From RGIG8700 sp964568815 (GTDB taxonomy: Bacteria; Bacillota; Clostridia; RGIG6154), in assembly GCA_964568815.1 (NCBI GenBank), contig CAZMRY010000030.1, positions 1 through 17,884 on the forward strand: a DNA stretch of 17,884 nucleotides, written 5' to 3'. The notes below the pieces were generated by a model. It was given only the letters and a program-made list of their open reading frames with translations, had not been told where the DNA came from and searched no databases. The position numbers were made by a program, and so were the translations under genes. Shown here piece after piece: positions 1 through 5,845 of the stretch (its first letter is position 1; every line of letters starts with the position of its first letter).

Positions 1-5
1 ACATA

Positions 6-38
6 AAACCCTGCTTTGCTTGATGCAAAACAGGGTTT
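6..38 (-). terminator. Hairpin terminator of the small RHH gene
   Basis: AAACCCTG (6-13) pairs with CAGGGTTT (31-38). After one C/A mismatch, TTTGC (15-19) pairs with GCAAA (25-29) around a TTGAT loop. Read on the minus strand the stem is followed by TTTTATGT, a modest T-tract, so it probably ends transcription of the minus-strand gene at 66-218. The plus strand has no T-tract after the stem. Confidence 0.6.
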
Positions 39-50
39 ATCGACGGTCTG

Positions 51-79
51 AAGCAACTGATTAAATCAGTTGCTTTTTT
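51..79 (+). terminator. Rho-independent terminator of a gene left of the window
   Basis: A 12-bp perfect stem (51-62 with 64-75, apex at 63) runs into six T's at 74-79 on the plus strand. This suits a rightward gene whose end lies outside the window. Its right arm covers the stop codon of the minus-strand gene (66-68), so the two tail-to-tail genes have interleaved ends. The 12 bases between this hairpin and the one at 6-38 hold nothing I recognise. Confidence 0.7.
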
Positions 80-218
80 CTATGTGTTTAATATGTTCCT
101 TGAGCACTATATTAATGTATTGTGAAAGAGAGCGGTCGTCTTCTTCTGCAGCAATTCGTATCTTCTCCAAAATGTCATTGTCAATGGTAATACTGATTTT
201 TTCTTTTAATGGTTTCAT
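66..218 (-). CDS. Small ribbon-helix-helix (Arc/CopG-type) DNA-binding protein, 50 aa
   Basis: The start is the ATG at 216-218, preceded on the minus strand by a GGGGGTG/AAGG purine tract. An in-frame ATG further upstream has no such site and would add 32 hydrophobic residues unlike this family. The protein begins MKPLKEKISITIDNDILEKI, a basic lead-in to a short beta strand (about residues 7-12, ISITID). Two helices follow (about 14-25 and 28-47), with the polar DDRSLSQYI turn typical of RHH repressors and antitoxins. RHH proteins dimerise through the strand and insert it into the major groove, usually as tandem dimers on short direct repeats. No toxin gene is adjacent, so an orphan regulator is as likely as an antitoxin. 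The 10-bp repeats at 271-310 in the promoter gap are the obvious candidate operator. Family assignment is by fold pattern; the target is inferred. Confidence 0.75.
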   Translation of the reverse strand: MKPLKEKISITIDNDILEKIRIAAEEDDRSLSQYINIVLKEHIKHIEKSN

Positions 219-236
219 CCTTTCACCCCCAAAACC

Positions 237-242
237 ATTATA
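237..242 (-). promoter_or_regulatory. Candidate -10 box for the RHH gene
   Basis: On the minus strand TATAAT is read from 242 to 237, about 20 bases before the start codon at 218. No good -35 lies at 16-18 bases. The nearest TTGTCA (269-264) is 21 bases away, so the promoter may be weak or need an activator. Confidence 0.4.
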
Positions 243-262
243 CCCCAATGGATGATAAAGTA

Positions 263-291
263 TTGACAAATAGGATAAAGTAGGATAAAAT
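263..291 (+). promoter_or_regulatory. Distal promoter P1 of the secreted stalk-domain protein
   Basis: TTGACA (263-268), a 17-base spacer and TAAAAT (286-291) form a good sigma-A-type promoter. The spacer, the -10 and the predicted start all lie inside the 10-bp repeat array. The next repeat unit supplies another TAAAAT at 296-301, with a 27-base spacer too long for use. Confidence 0.6.
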
Positions 292-310
292 AGGATAAAA
301 TAGGATAAAC
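271..310. repeat. Four tandem 10-bp direct repeats (TAGGATAAAR-type)
   Basis: Four head-to-tail decamers occupy 271-280, 281-290, 291-300 and 301-310. They differ only at the last base (G, A, A, C). A degenerate copy, GATGATAAAG, lies in the same 10-bp phase at 251-260, and TATGATAAAA occurs at 342-351. A period of about one DNA turn places each copy on the same helix face, as in arrays bound by tandem RHH dimers or other cooperative regulators. Confidence 0.9.
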
Positions 311-313
311 ACA

Positions 314-340
314 ATAATGCTTATTGATATTAAGCATTAT
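314..340. promoter_or_regulatory. Perfect 10-bp inverted repeat, candidate operator
   Basis: ATAATGCTTA (314-323) and TAAGCATTAT (331-340) are exact reverse complements around a 7-base centre. The centre contains TTGATA, the likely -35 of the proximal promoter. There is no T-tract, so an operator is likelier than a terminator. Confidence 0.55.
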
Positions 341-352
341 GTATGATAAAAT
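324..352 (+). promoter_or_regulatory. Proximal promoter P2 of the secreted stalk-domain protein
   Basis: TTGATA (324-329), a 17-base spacer and TAAAAT (347-352) stand just before the Shine-Dalgarno GAGGTGAT (359-366) and the ATG at 371. A transcript from here would have a leader of only about a dozen bases. Confidence 0.45.
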
Positions 353-370
353 ATTTATGAGGTGATGAAT

Positions 371-1756
371 ATGAAAAAGAAAATATTGGTGCTTGTATGT
401 GCTTTTATGCTTTTATGCGTGCCTGTATTAGCAAAAAATGTTAATGCAACAATCCCTGATTATGAAATCATACTTAATGAAACACCTGTTTATTATTACG
501 ACTCACAGTATCCTTTCTTAAATTACAAGGGCATAACCTATTTTCCAGCAACCTATGAATATTGCAGAGGAATGGACCTTGCCTGCGGTTTTGACGGGAA
601 CTCATTTCTGATTGCGTACAATCCGTCTAATGAGGAAATCCCTTTGTACGAAACAGCAAAGAACACAAAGAAAAATACGGCGGTTATTCCAAGCTATGAT
701 GTTATAGTAAACGGCAAGAAAATTGAGAATACAAAACAGGAATATCCAATTTTCAATTTCAGAGGAGTTACATATTTCCCTATGACATGGGACTTTGTAG
801 TAAATGAGTTTGGGTGGACTATGAATTTTTCGGGGAATAAATTAGAGATAAGCACAGATACAAGCTCTTTTGGAAACATTGGCACAATTGCGGAAGTTAA
901 GGACGAAGAGGTGATTTTAAAGGACTATGGTTATTTTGAAATGCCTCAGCCTGATGGCTCTGTTCAGACTATACCAGGTCTTATATATCATTCAGTAAAC
1001 TTTGATACATTGGAAATTACACGACGGGACGATTATACTCAGAATGATGAGCCGCAAAACAAAAGCAAAAATGAAGAAATAAAAGTTGAGGTCAGGGATG
1101 GATATGTGTATTACGGACAGCAACAACTTGATGGTGTTTTTGTGGATGAAGCATCTTCTGACTTTGTGAAGCCTGACGATGTGGAAAAGGTTGAATATAA
1201 TGTATCGATGTATAAGACGGATATTTGTTCACCTCTCACCGTTTGCAAAATGAATGTGTATACTGCGTATTCAAAGAAAGACGGTGCTATGTATGGCGGA
1301 AATGCTGACTATACATATTTACTACATAACGACAAAATGATATTTGTTGGAGGTGGCACCAATATTTCAAACCCATATGCTATAGAAGATGAAATTTATT
1401 TTAATACCAATCAGTATATGAAAACTATAATGACACATCCTCTGCAAAACAGGCAGTTATTTAAGCTTACGCCTGAAGGTGTATTGGAGCAGGTTAAATA
1501 TGCTGATTATAATAATATGCAGATTATTGGAAAAGCACAGGATAAGTTATATTTAAAATGCACATGGTCACCTTATAATCATGTTGCGGGAGGAGAGGTG
1601 TTAACGAGCCTTGTAAATGATGGATATTTCACCTTTGACGGTGAAAAGCTTGAAAAAATTGCACATTATGTATATTCAACCTATGATGCAGTTTCACCAA
1701 AAGGAGAAATACTTGCAATAAACAGAAGACTCAGCAAAGTGATAAAAGTGAAATAA
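371..1756 (+). CDS. Secreted protein with two copper-amine-oxidase-like stalk domains, 461 aa
   Basis: The start is the ATG at 371, nine bases into the open frame, because GAGGTGAT at 359-366 is spaced for it. The GTG at 362 lies within that Shine-Dalgarno. Residues 1-21 form a Sec signal peptide: three lysines, a hydrophobic core, then PVLA before KNVNA. Two tandem units follow at about 28-83 and 107-160. Each reads Y-x-I-(I/V)-(L/V)-N-G/E...YP-(F/I)-x-(N)-(Y/F)-(K/R)-G-(I/V)-TYFP, the pattern of the copper amine oxidase N-terminal-like stalk domain common in secreted Clostridia proteins. This domain carries no oxidase activity itself. Residues 170-461 are rich in aromatic beta strands and I do not recognise them. 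No LPXTG, lipobox or membrane anchor is visible. The gene is monocistronic between two promoters and a terminator, and its function is unknown. Confidence 0.8.
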   Translation: MKKKILVLVCAFMLLCVPVLAKNVNATIPDYEIILNETPVYYYDSQYPFLNYKGITYFPATYEYCRGMDLACGFDGNSFLIAYNPSNEEIPLYETAKNTKKNTAVIPSYDVIVNGKKIENTKQEYPIFNFRGVTYFPMTWDFVVNEFGWTMNFSGNKLEISTDTSSFGNIGTIAEVKDEEVILKDYGYFEMPQPDGSVQTIPGLIYHSVNFDTLEITRRDDYTQNDEPQNKSKNEEIKVEVRDGYVYYGQQQLDGVFVDEASSDFVKPDDVEKVEYNVSMYKTDICSPLTVCKMNVYTAYSKKDGAMYGGNADYTYLLHNDKMIFVGGGTNISNPYAIEDEIYFNTNQYMKTIMTHPLQNRQLFKLTPEGVLEQVKYADYNNMQIIGKAQDKLYLKCTWSPYNHVAGGEVLTSLVNDGYFTFDGEKLEKIAHYVYSTYDAVSPKGEILAINRRLSKVIKVK

Positions 1757-1788
1757 AAGAACTGTGCGGAATTCCGCACAGTTCTTTT
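1755..1788. terminator. Bidirectional terminator between convergent genes
   Basis: A perfect 34-bp palindrome is centred on AATT (1770-1773). Its core arms are GAACTGTGCGG and CCGCACAGTTC. Four T's flank it on each strand (AAAA on the left, TTTT on the right). It starts inside the stop codon of the secreted-protein gene and lies 9 bases from the stop of kdgK, so it serves both. Confidence 0.9.
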
Positions 1789-1796
1789 GTGTGAAT

Positions 1797-2825
1797 TTAT
1801 CTCTGAACTCTGCCTGAACCGTCGCCGCCAACTAAAGCTTCAACATCTTTTCTTGAAACAAGGTTAAAGTCGCCAGGAATTGTGTGTTTAAGAGCAGATG
1901 CAGCAACACCGAATTCAAGAGCATCTTTAAAGTTCTTACCATCTAAGAAACCGCAGATTGTACCGCCTGCAAAGCTGTCGCCACCGCCAACTCTGTCAAC
2001 GATAGGAGCAACTCTGTATTCTCTTGAATGATAGAATTCCTTTGTATCTCTTGAGTAGATGCAAGCTGACCAGCCATTATCTGATGCAGAGTGTGAAACA
2101 CGAAGTGATGAAATAACATATTCAAAGTTGAATTTTGCAACCATCTGTTCAAAAATATCTTTATAGCCTGCAAGTTCAAGTTCACCTGATGTTACATCTG
2201 TGTTACCAGGCTTAAAGCCAAGAACCTTTTCAGCATCTTCTTCATTACCGATACAAACATCAACATACTGCATAAGATTTGTCATAACCTTCTGAGCTTT
2301 TTCGCTTGACCAGAGTTTCTTTCTGAAGTTAAGGTCAACAGAAACTTTAACACCTTTAGCCTTCGCAGCTTTAAGAGCAACTTCTGTAAGCTCTGCAGCA
2401 GCGTCTGAAACTGCAGGTGTGATACCTGTGAAGTGGAACCAGTCACAACCTTCAAAGATTGCGTCAAAATCGAAATCTTCAGCTTTTGCTGTTGAAATTG
2501 AAGAATGAGCTCTGTCGTAAACTACATTTGAAGCTCTCATTGCAGCACCTGTTTCTAAGAAATAGATACCAAGTCTTTCTCCGCCTTTTGCAATGTGCTT
2601 TGTTTCAACATTCATTTTTCTTAATGCTGCAACAGCACATTCACCAATTGGGTTTTCAGGAACCTTTGTTACAAATTCAGCGTCATGACCATAGTTTGCA
2701 AGTGATACTGCAACATTTGCTTCACCGCCGCCGTAGCAAACATCAAATTCGTCTGCCTGAATGAATTTCTCGTTGCCTGGTGTAGAAAGTCTGAGCATAA
2801 TTTCGCCCATTGTTACTATTTTCAT
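1797..2825 (-). CDS. kdgK: 2-keto-3-deoxygluconate kinase (PfkB/ribokinase family), 342 aa
   Basis: It phosphorylates 2-keto-3-deoxygluconate to KDPG, the substrate of the aldolase encoded just upstream. The PfkB signature 1 region is GGGEANVAVSLA (residues 32-43). Signature 2 is DRVGGGDSFAGG (277-288), with D283 as the expected catalytic base and the GGGD anion hole. DLNFRKKLW (164-172) and the sugar-binding GGGEAN are typical of KdgK. The length matches the family. The start ATG (2823-2825) follows AAAGGAGA eight bases upstream, and only 14 bases separate it from the eda stop, so both share one transcript. Related PfkB kinases (fructokinase, 5-dehydro-2-deoxygluconokinase) are alternatives, but pairing with a KDPG aldolase supports KdgK strongly. 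Confidence 0.9.
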   Translation of the reverse strand: MKIVTMGEIMLRLSTPGNEKFIQADEFDVCYGGGEANVAVSLANYGHDAEFVTKVPENPIGECAVAALRKMNVETKHIAKGGERLGIYFLETGAAMRASNVVYDRAHSSISTAKAEDFDFDAIFEGCDWFHFTGITPAVSDAAAELTEVALKAAKAKGVKVSVDLNFRKKLWSSEKAQKVMTNLMQYVDVCIGNEEDAEKVLGFKPGNTDVTSGELELAGYKDIFEQMVAKFNFEYVISSLRVSHSASDNGWSACIYSRDTKEFYHSREYRVAPIVDRVGGGDSFAGGTICGFLDGKNFKDALEFGVAASALKHTIPGDFNLVSRKDVEALVGGDGSGRVQR

Positions 2826-2839
2826 AAGTTTAATCTCCT

Positions 2840-3805
2840 TTATTTAGATTCTACAAAGTGAATACCGAAACCGCCGATATCTTCTTTGATGTAAATGAAT
2901 TTTCTTGAACCGTCTGCATTGTATGTAGCAGATTCTTCGTCAAACTGAACACCCTTTGCAGAAAGGTGGTAAACAGCTCTGTCAACACTTGTTGTTGAAA
3001 TAGCGATATGACCGCATTTACCTCTGCCCATTGATTTCATAACTTCAAATTCTGTGCCTGTGAATACGCTCTTTTCACCGTCTTTTGTTAAAGGCATACC
3101 TGTAACTAAAGAAAGCATTTCTGCAACCTTCTTAGCTTCAGCAGCATCTGCTGAGTTAATACCGATATGAGCAATCTTAAAGCCAAGCATTGTTTTAACT
3201 GCTTCTTTTGTAAGCTCTGTGATTTTATCCCACTGTTCGTTTTCAATATAGTCCTCTTTAACCATAAAGCTTCCGCCACAAGCTAAAATCTTTTTGTTTG
3301 TTATGTAGCTTAAAAGATTTGATGCGTCAATTCCGCCTGTTGGAATGAATTTAAGGTTTCCGTATGGAGCGGAAAGAGCCTTGATTTTTGCAATACCGCC
3401 ACTCTGTTCAGCAGGGAAGAATTTAACAACTTTAAGTCCAAGCTCTAATGCCTGTTCGATTTCAGTTGGTGATGTGCAGCCCGGTGTTGGGATAATATCG
3501 TTTTCTAAACACCATGAAACAACTTTTGGATTAAAGCCGGGGCTGACAATAAATTTAGCGCCTGCTTCTTTAGCTCTTTTTGCCTGTTCAATTGTAAGAA
3601 CTGTACCTGCACCGACGAGCATATCTGGGAAAGCTTCTGAAACAGCTTTAATTGAAGCTTCGGCAGCATCTGTTCTGAATGTGATTTCAGCGATTGGAAG
3701 ACCGCCGTCAATTAATGCTTTTGCAAGAGGTACAGCTTTGTTTACATCTGTGATTTTGATAACAGGAACAATACCTATATCAGAAATTTGCTTTAACATA
3801 TCCAT
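2840..3805 (-). CDS. eda: KDPG/KHG aldolase fused to a C-terminal VOC (glyoxalase-like) domain, 321 aa
   Basis: Residues 1-207 are a class I KDPG/KHG aldolase that splits KDPG into pyruvate and glyceraldehyde-3-phosphate. Visible landmarks are E40 in AEITFRT (proton transfer), GAGTV (65-69), PGCTSPTE (108-115), Schiff-base K128 in VVKFFPAEQ, and the phosphate site PTGGID (155-160). A normal Eda ends at about residue 210. Here a further 110 residues, from FKIAHIGINS (209-218) to GFGIHFVESK, form a VOC-type beta-alpha-beta-beta-beta unit. H213, E254, H266 and E319 are candidate metal ligands. The junction is continuous, with no frameshift. The start ATG (3803-3805) follows AGGAG ten bases upstream. 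The gene is first in the operon with kdgK. The role of the VOC half is unknown: a metal-dependent isomerase or epimerase acting on a neighbouring keto-sugar acid, or a stabilising domain, are both possible. Confidence 0.9.
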   Translation of the reverse strand: MDMLKQISDIGIVPVIKITDVNKAVPLAKALIDGGLPIAEITFRTDAAEASIKAVSEAFPDMLVGAGTVLTIEQAKRAKEAGAKFIVSPGFNPKVVSWCLENDIIPTPGCTSPTEIEQALELGLKVVKFFPAEQSGGIAKIKALSAPYGNLKFIPTGGIDASNLLSYITNKKILACGGSFMVKEDYIENEQWDKITELTKEAVKTMLGFKIAHIGINSADAAEAKKVAEMLSLVTGMPLTKDGEKSVFTGTEFEVMKSMGRGKCGHIAISTTSVDRAVYHLSAKGVQFDEESATYNADGSRKFIYIKEDIGGFGIHFVESK

Positions 3806-3844
3806 ATTTTTTTCGCTCCTTTTAAAATAAATTATGTTTATTAA

Positions 3845-3873
3845 ATTATATCACTACAAGCAGTGATTGTCAA
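3845..3873 (-). promoter_or_regulatory. Consensus promoter with spacer operator, eda-kdgK operon
   Basis: Read on the minus strand, TTGACA (3873-3868), exactly 17 bases and TATAAT (3850-3845) match the sigma-A consensus at all 12 positions. The dyad ATCACT (3850-3855) / AGTGAT (3862-3867) fills the spacer. A promoter this strong would normally be held down, so a repressor binding between -35 and -10 is the natural reading. The KDG-responsive regulator (KdgR, UxuR or ExuR-like) is not encoded in the window. Confidence 0.8.
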
Positions 3874-3901
3874 TTATATAAAAGATGAAATTGTTATTTT
3901 A

Positions 3902-3930
3902 TTGACATTCCTTTTATTCAATGATAAACT
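3902..3930 (+). promoter_or_regulatory. Promoter of the GH20-like gene
   Basis: TTGACA (3902-3907), a 17-base spacer and TAAACT (3925-3930) are preceded by an extended -10 TG at 3922-3923. It diverges from the eda promoter with 28 bases between the two -35 boxes, so the regions could share a regulator. Confidence 0.55.
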
Positions 3931-3961
3931 TTGAATACCATTGAGAAAAGGAGAGAAAATA

Positions 3962-5731
3962 ATGGAAATCTTACCACAGGTGCAAAAATGCGAATATTCC
4001 GACACAGAAGTTGTATTTTCTATGGAATATAGCTATGAACCTATAAGAGAAGAATATAAAAAAGTAACAGAATATATGCAAACATATATAAAATCCTCCC
4101 CGGGAGCGGAGAATAATATCATATTTTTAATTGACGAAACTTTCAAAAAGGAAGAATACTCAATTGAAATTGATGATGATATTATCATAACTTCATCCTG
4201 CACAGAAGGTGCATTCAGGGCGGCATCAACCCTTAAACAGCTTGCATGTGGCAAAAAAACAAAAATACGGAAAATACACGATTATCCCATGATAAAAGAA
4301 AGAGGGATAATGATAGATATAAGCCGTGGTAAAGTTCCGAAAACTGAAACAATCTTTAAACTGGTTGATATGATGGCAGACCTTAAGTACAACCAGCTTC
4401 AGTTGTATCTTGAAAATATTGTTTTTGAATATGACCATTTTCCTGAGTACTGGAAAGATATGATGCCCATAACAAAAAAAGAGCTTGCGGATATACAAAA
4501 GTATTGTGATGACCGTTTTATAGAGCTTGTTCCTAATCAGAACGGATTTGGCCATATGAATAAGTGGCTTAAAAAAGATGAATTAAAACCTCTTGGTATA
4601 ACAAGAGAAGACGGCAAAAGCTCTTCCACCCTTAACCCTCTCAAAAAAGAATCATTAGAGCTTGTGGATACCATATACGGAGATTTGTTGCCATATTTCG
4701 ACTCAAAGCTTTTCAATGTGGGATTAGACGAACCCTTTGAGCTTGGAATGGGACAAACAAAAGATGCCTGTGAAAAATATGGTAAAGGCAAGGTTTATCT
4801 TGATTACCTTAACAAGATTATAGCTCTTTCAAATGAAAAATATAATAAAACACCAATGTTTTGGGATGATATTGTATTTAGTCACCCTGAAACTATAAAA
4901 GACATAAATCCCGATTGTATCGTCCTTGATTGGGGATATGAGGAAGAATTTCCGTTTATGGAAAGATGCGGATTTTTAAAAAAGCACGGACTTAAATTCT
5001 ATACCTGCCCCGGAACATCGACCTGGGGAAGCTACACAGGTAGATTTGAAAATATGGTATATAATATAGAGTCAGCCGCAAAGGCGTGTATTGTTCATAA
5101 CGGAGAAGGTATGCTGCTTACGGATTGGGGTAATGGCGGTCATCCGCAGTTCACTGCAATGAGCTTTTTGCCCTATATATACGGAGCTTGTTGTGCATGG
5201 AATTACAAAGTGCCAATAGCAATTGAGCCTTTCACACATACACCATATTCAAAAATTAACAGAAATATATTGAAATATGTGATTGATTATGCAGACGAAT
5301 TTTTGTTTGAGGGTAACAAGGTTGGTGCTATTCTGCGTAAGCTTGCTAATTACTATGTCTTGGAAAATTGCAGTATATGGGATGCAACTGTACTTTGTGA
5401 TGATTTAGAAAGAATATTAAACGGCAGAGAAACATTTATTGAGCCGGTGTCTTGTTTGCAGATTGTAGATTATATGCAGAATATTAAAGAAGAATTGCTG
5501 ATGCTGAAAAGTGGCACACCATACATAAAAGAAATTATATGCAATTGTGATATGGTAATACTTGTTTCAAAGTTTATTGAATGTCAGCTAAGCGGAAGAA
5601 AAGATAAAGAGCTTAAGGAGGAAATTTTAAAACTCAAGACAGACTTTCTAAGACTTTGGAAAAAAGAAAACCGAGTTGTAGGAAGTGAAATCTTTGCAGG
5701 CAAACTGGAGAAAATGGCTGAGCAGTTATAA
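3962..5731 (+). CDS. Family 20-like glycoside hydrolase (beta-N-acetylhexosaminidase-like), cytoplasmic, 589 aa
   Basis: The start is the ATG at 3962, seven bases after AAGGAG. An upstream TTG in frame at 3941 lies before that site and is unlikely. Residues about 60-100 resemble the GH20 N-terminal alpha/beta domain (YSIEI..IIITSSCTEGAFRAASTLKQL region). The TIM barrel opens at about 112 with KERGIMIDISRG, matching the family's RG-x-x-(L/I)-D-x-x-R. The acidic pair D256-E257 in FNVGLDEPFELG sits where GH20 has its (H/N)-x-G-x-DE pair. There the glutamate is the acid/base and the aspartate positions the substrate acetamido group. Trp and Tyr residues at 324, 355 and 389 fit an active-site wall. 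No signal peptide is present, so it would act on imported or recycled amino sugars. Exact substrate unknown; GH20 membership is likely but divergent. Confidence 0.75.
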   Translation: MEILPQVQKCEYSDTEVVFSMEYSYEPIREEYKKVTEYMQTYIKSSPGAENNIIFLIDETFKKEEYSIEIDDDIIITSSCTEGAFRAASTLKQLACGKKTKIRKIHDYPMIKERGIMIDISRGKVPKTETIFKLVDMMADLKYNQLQLYLENIVFEYDHFPEYWKDMMPITKKELADIQKYCDDRFIELVPNQNGFGHMNKWLKKDELKPLGITREDGKSSSTLNPLKKESLELVDTIYGDLLPYFDSKLFNVGLDEPFELGMGQTKDACEKYGKGKVYLDYLNKIIALSNEKYNKTPMFWDDIVFSHPETIKDINPDCIVLDWGYEEEFPFMERCGFLKKHGLKFYTCPGTSTWGSYTGRFENMVYNIESAAKACIVHNGEGMLLTDWGNGGHPQFTAMSFLPYIYGACCAWNYKVPIAIEPFTHTPYSKINRNILKYVIDYADEFLFEGNKVGAILRKLANYYVLENCSIWDATVLCDDLERILNGRETFIEPVSCLQIVDYMQNIKEELLMLKSGTPYIKEIICNCDMVILVSKFIECQLSGRKDKELKEEILKLKTDFLRLWKKENRVVGSEIFAGKLEKMAEQL

Positions 5732-5733
5732 AA

Positions 5734-5758
5734 AAGGGGACAGGTTAACTGTTCCCTT
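5734..5758 (+). terminator. Hairpin after the GH20-like gene
   Basis: AAGGGGACAG (5734-5743) pairs with CTGTTCCCTT (5749-5758) with one G-T wobble around a 5-base loop. It lies 2 bases past the stop. The following TTATTTGTG is a poor T-tract, so termination may be partial. Confidence 0.55.
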
Positions 5759-5819
5759 ATTTGTGAAAAACAATATTTTAAAATTTCACAAAAAATACAT
5801 AGGAAATATTGAGAATGTG

Positions 5820-5828
5820 TGGTATAAT
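5820..5828 (+). promoter_or_regulatory. Extended -10 promoter of the two-component operon
   Basis: TGGTATAAT (5820-5828) is a perfect extended -10. No recognisable -35 stands 17 bases upstream, as is common for this class. The expected start falls at the GAGGTGAT ribosome-binding site (5835-5842), so the leader would be about 11 bases. Confidence 0.65.
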
Positions 5829-5845
5829 ACATTTGAGGTGATAGT

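Noticed and set aside
271..310. 10-bp repeats as a CRISPR array or plasmid iterons
   Set aside because: There are no spacers, the units are head to tail and too short for CRISPR, and no replication gene or cas gene is present; a promoter operator array fits better.
66..314. Longer 82-residue form of the RHH protein
   Set aside because: The extra 32 residues read through the promoter repeats as a hydrophobic string, while the internal ATG at 218 has a proper ribosome-binding site.
3345..3830. 161-codon open frame on the plus strand opposite eda
   Set aside because: It is antisense to the well-supported aldolase, has no ribosome-binding site and its translation resembles no family; such shadows are expected opposite conserved genes.
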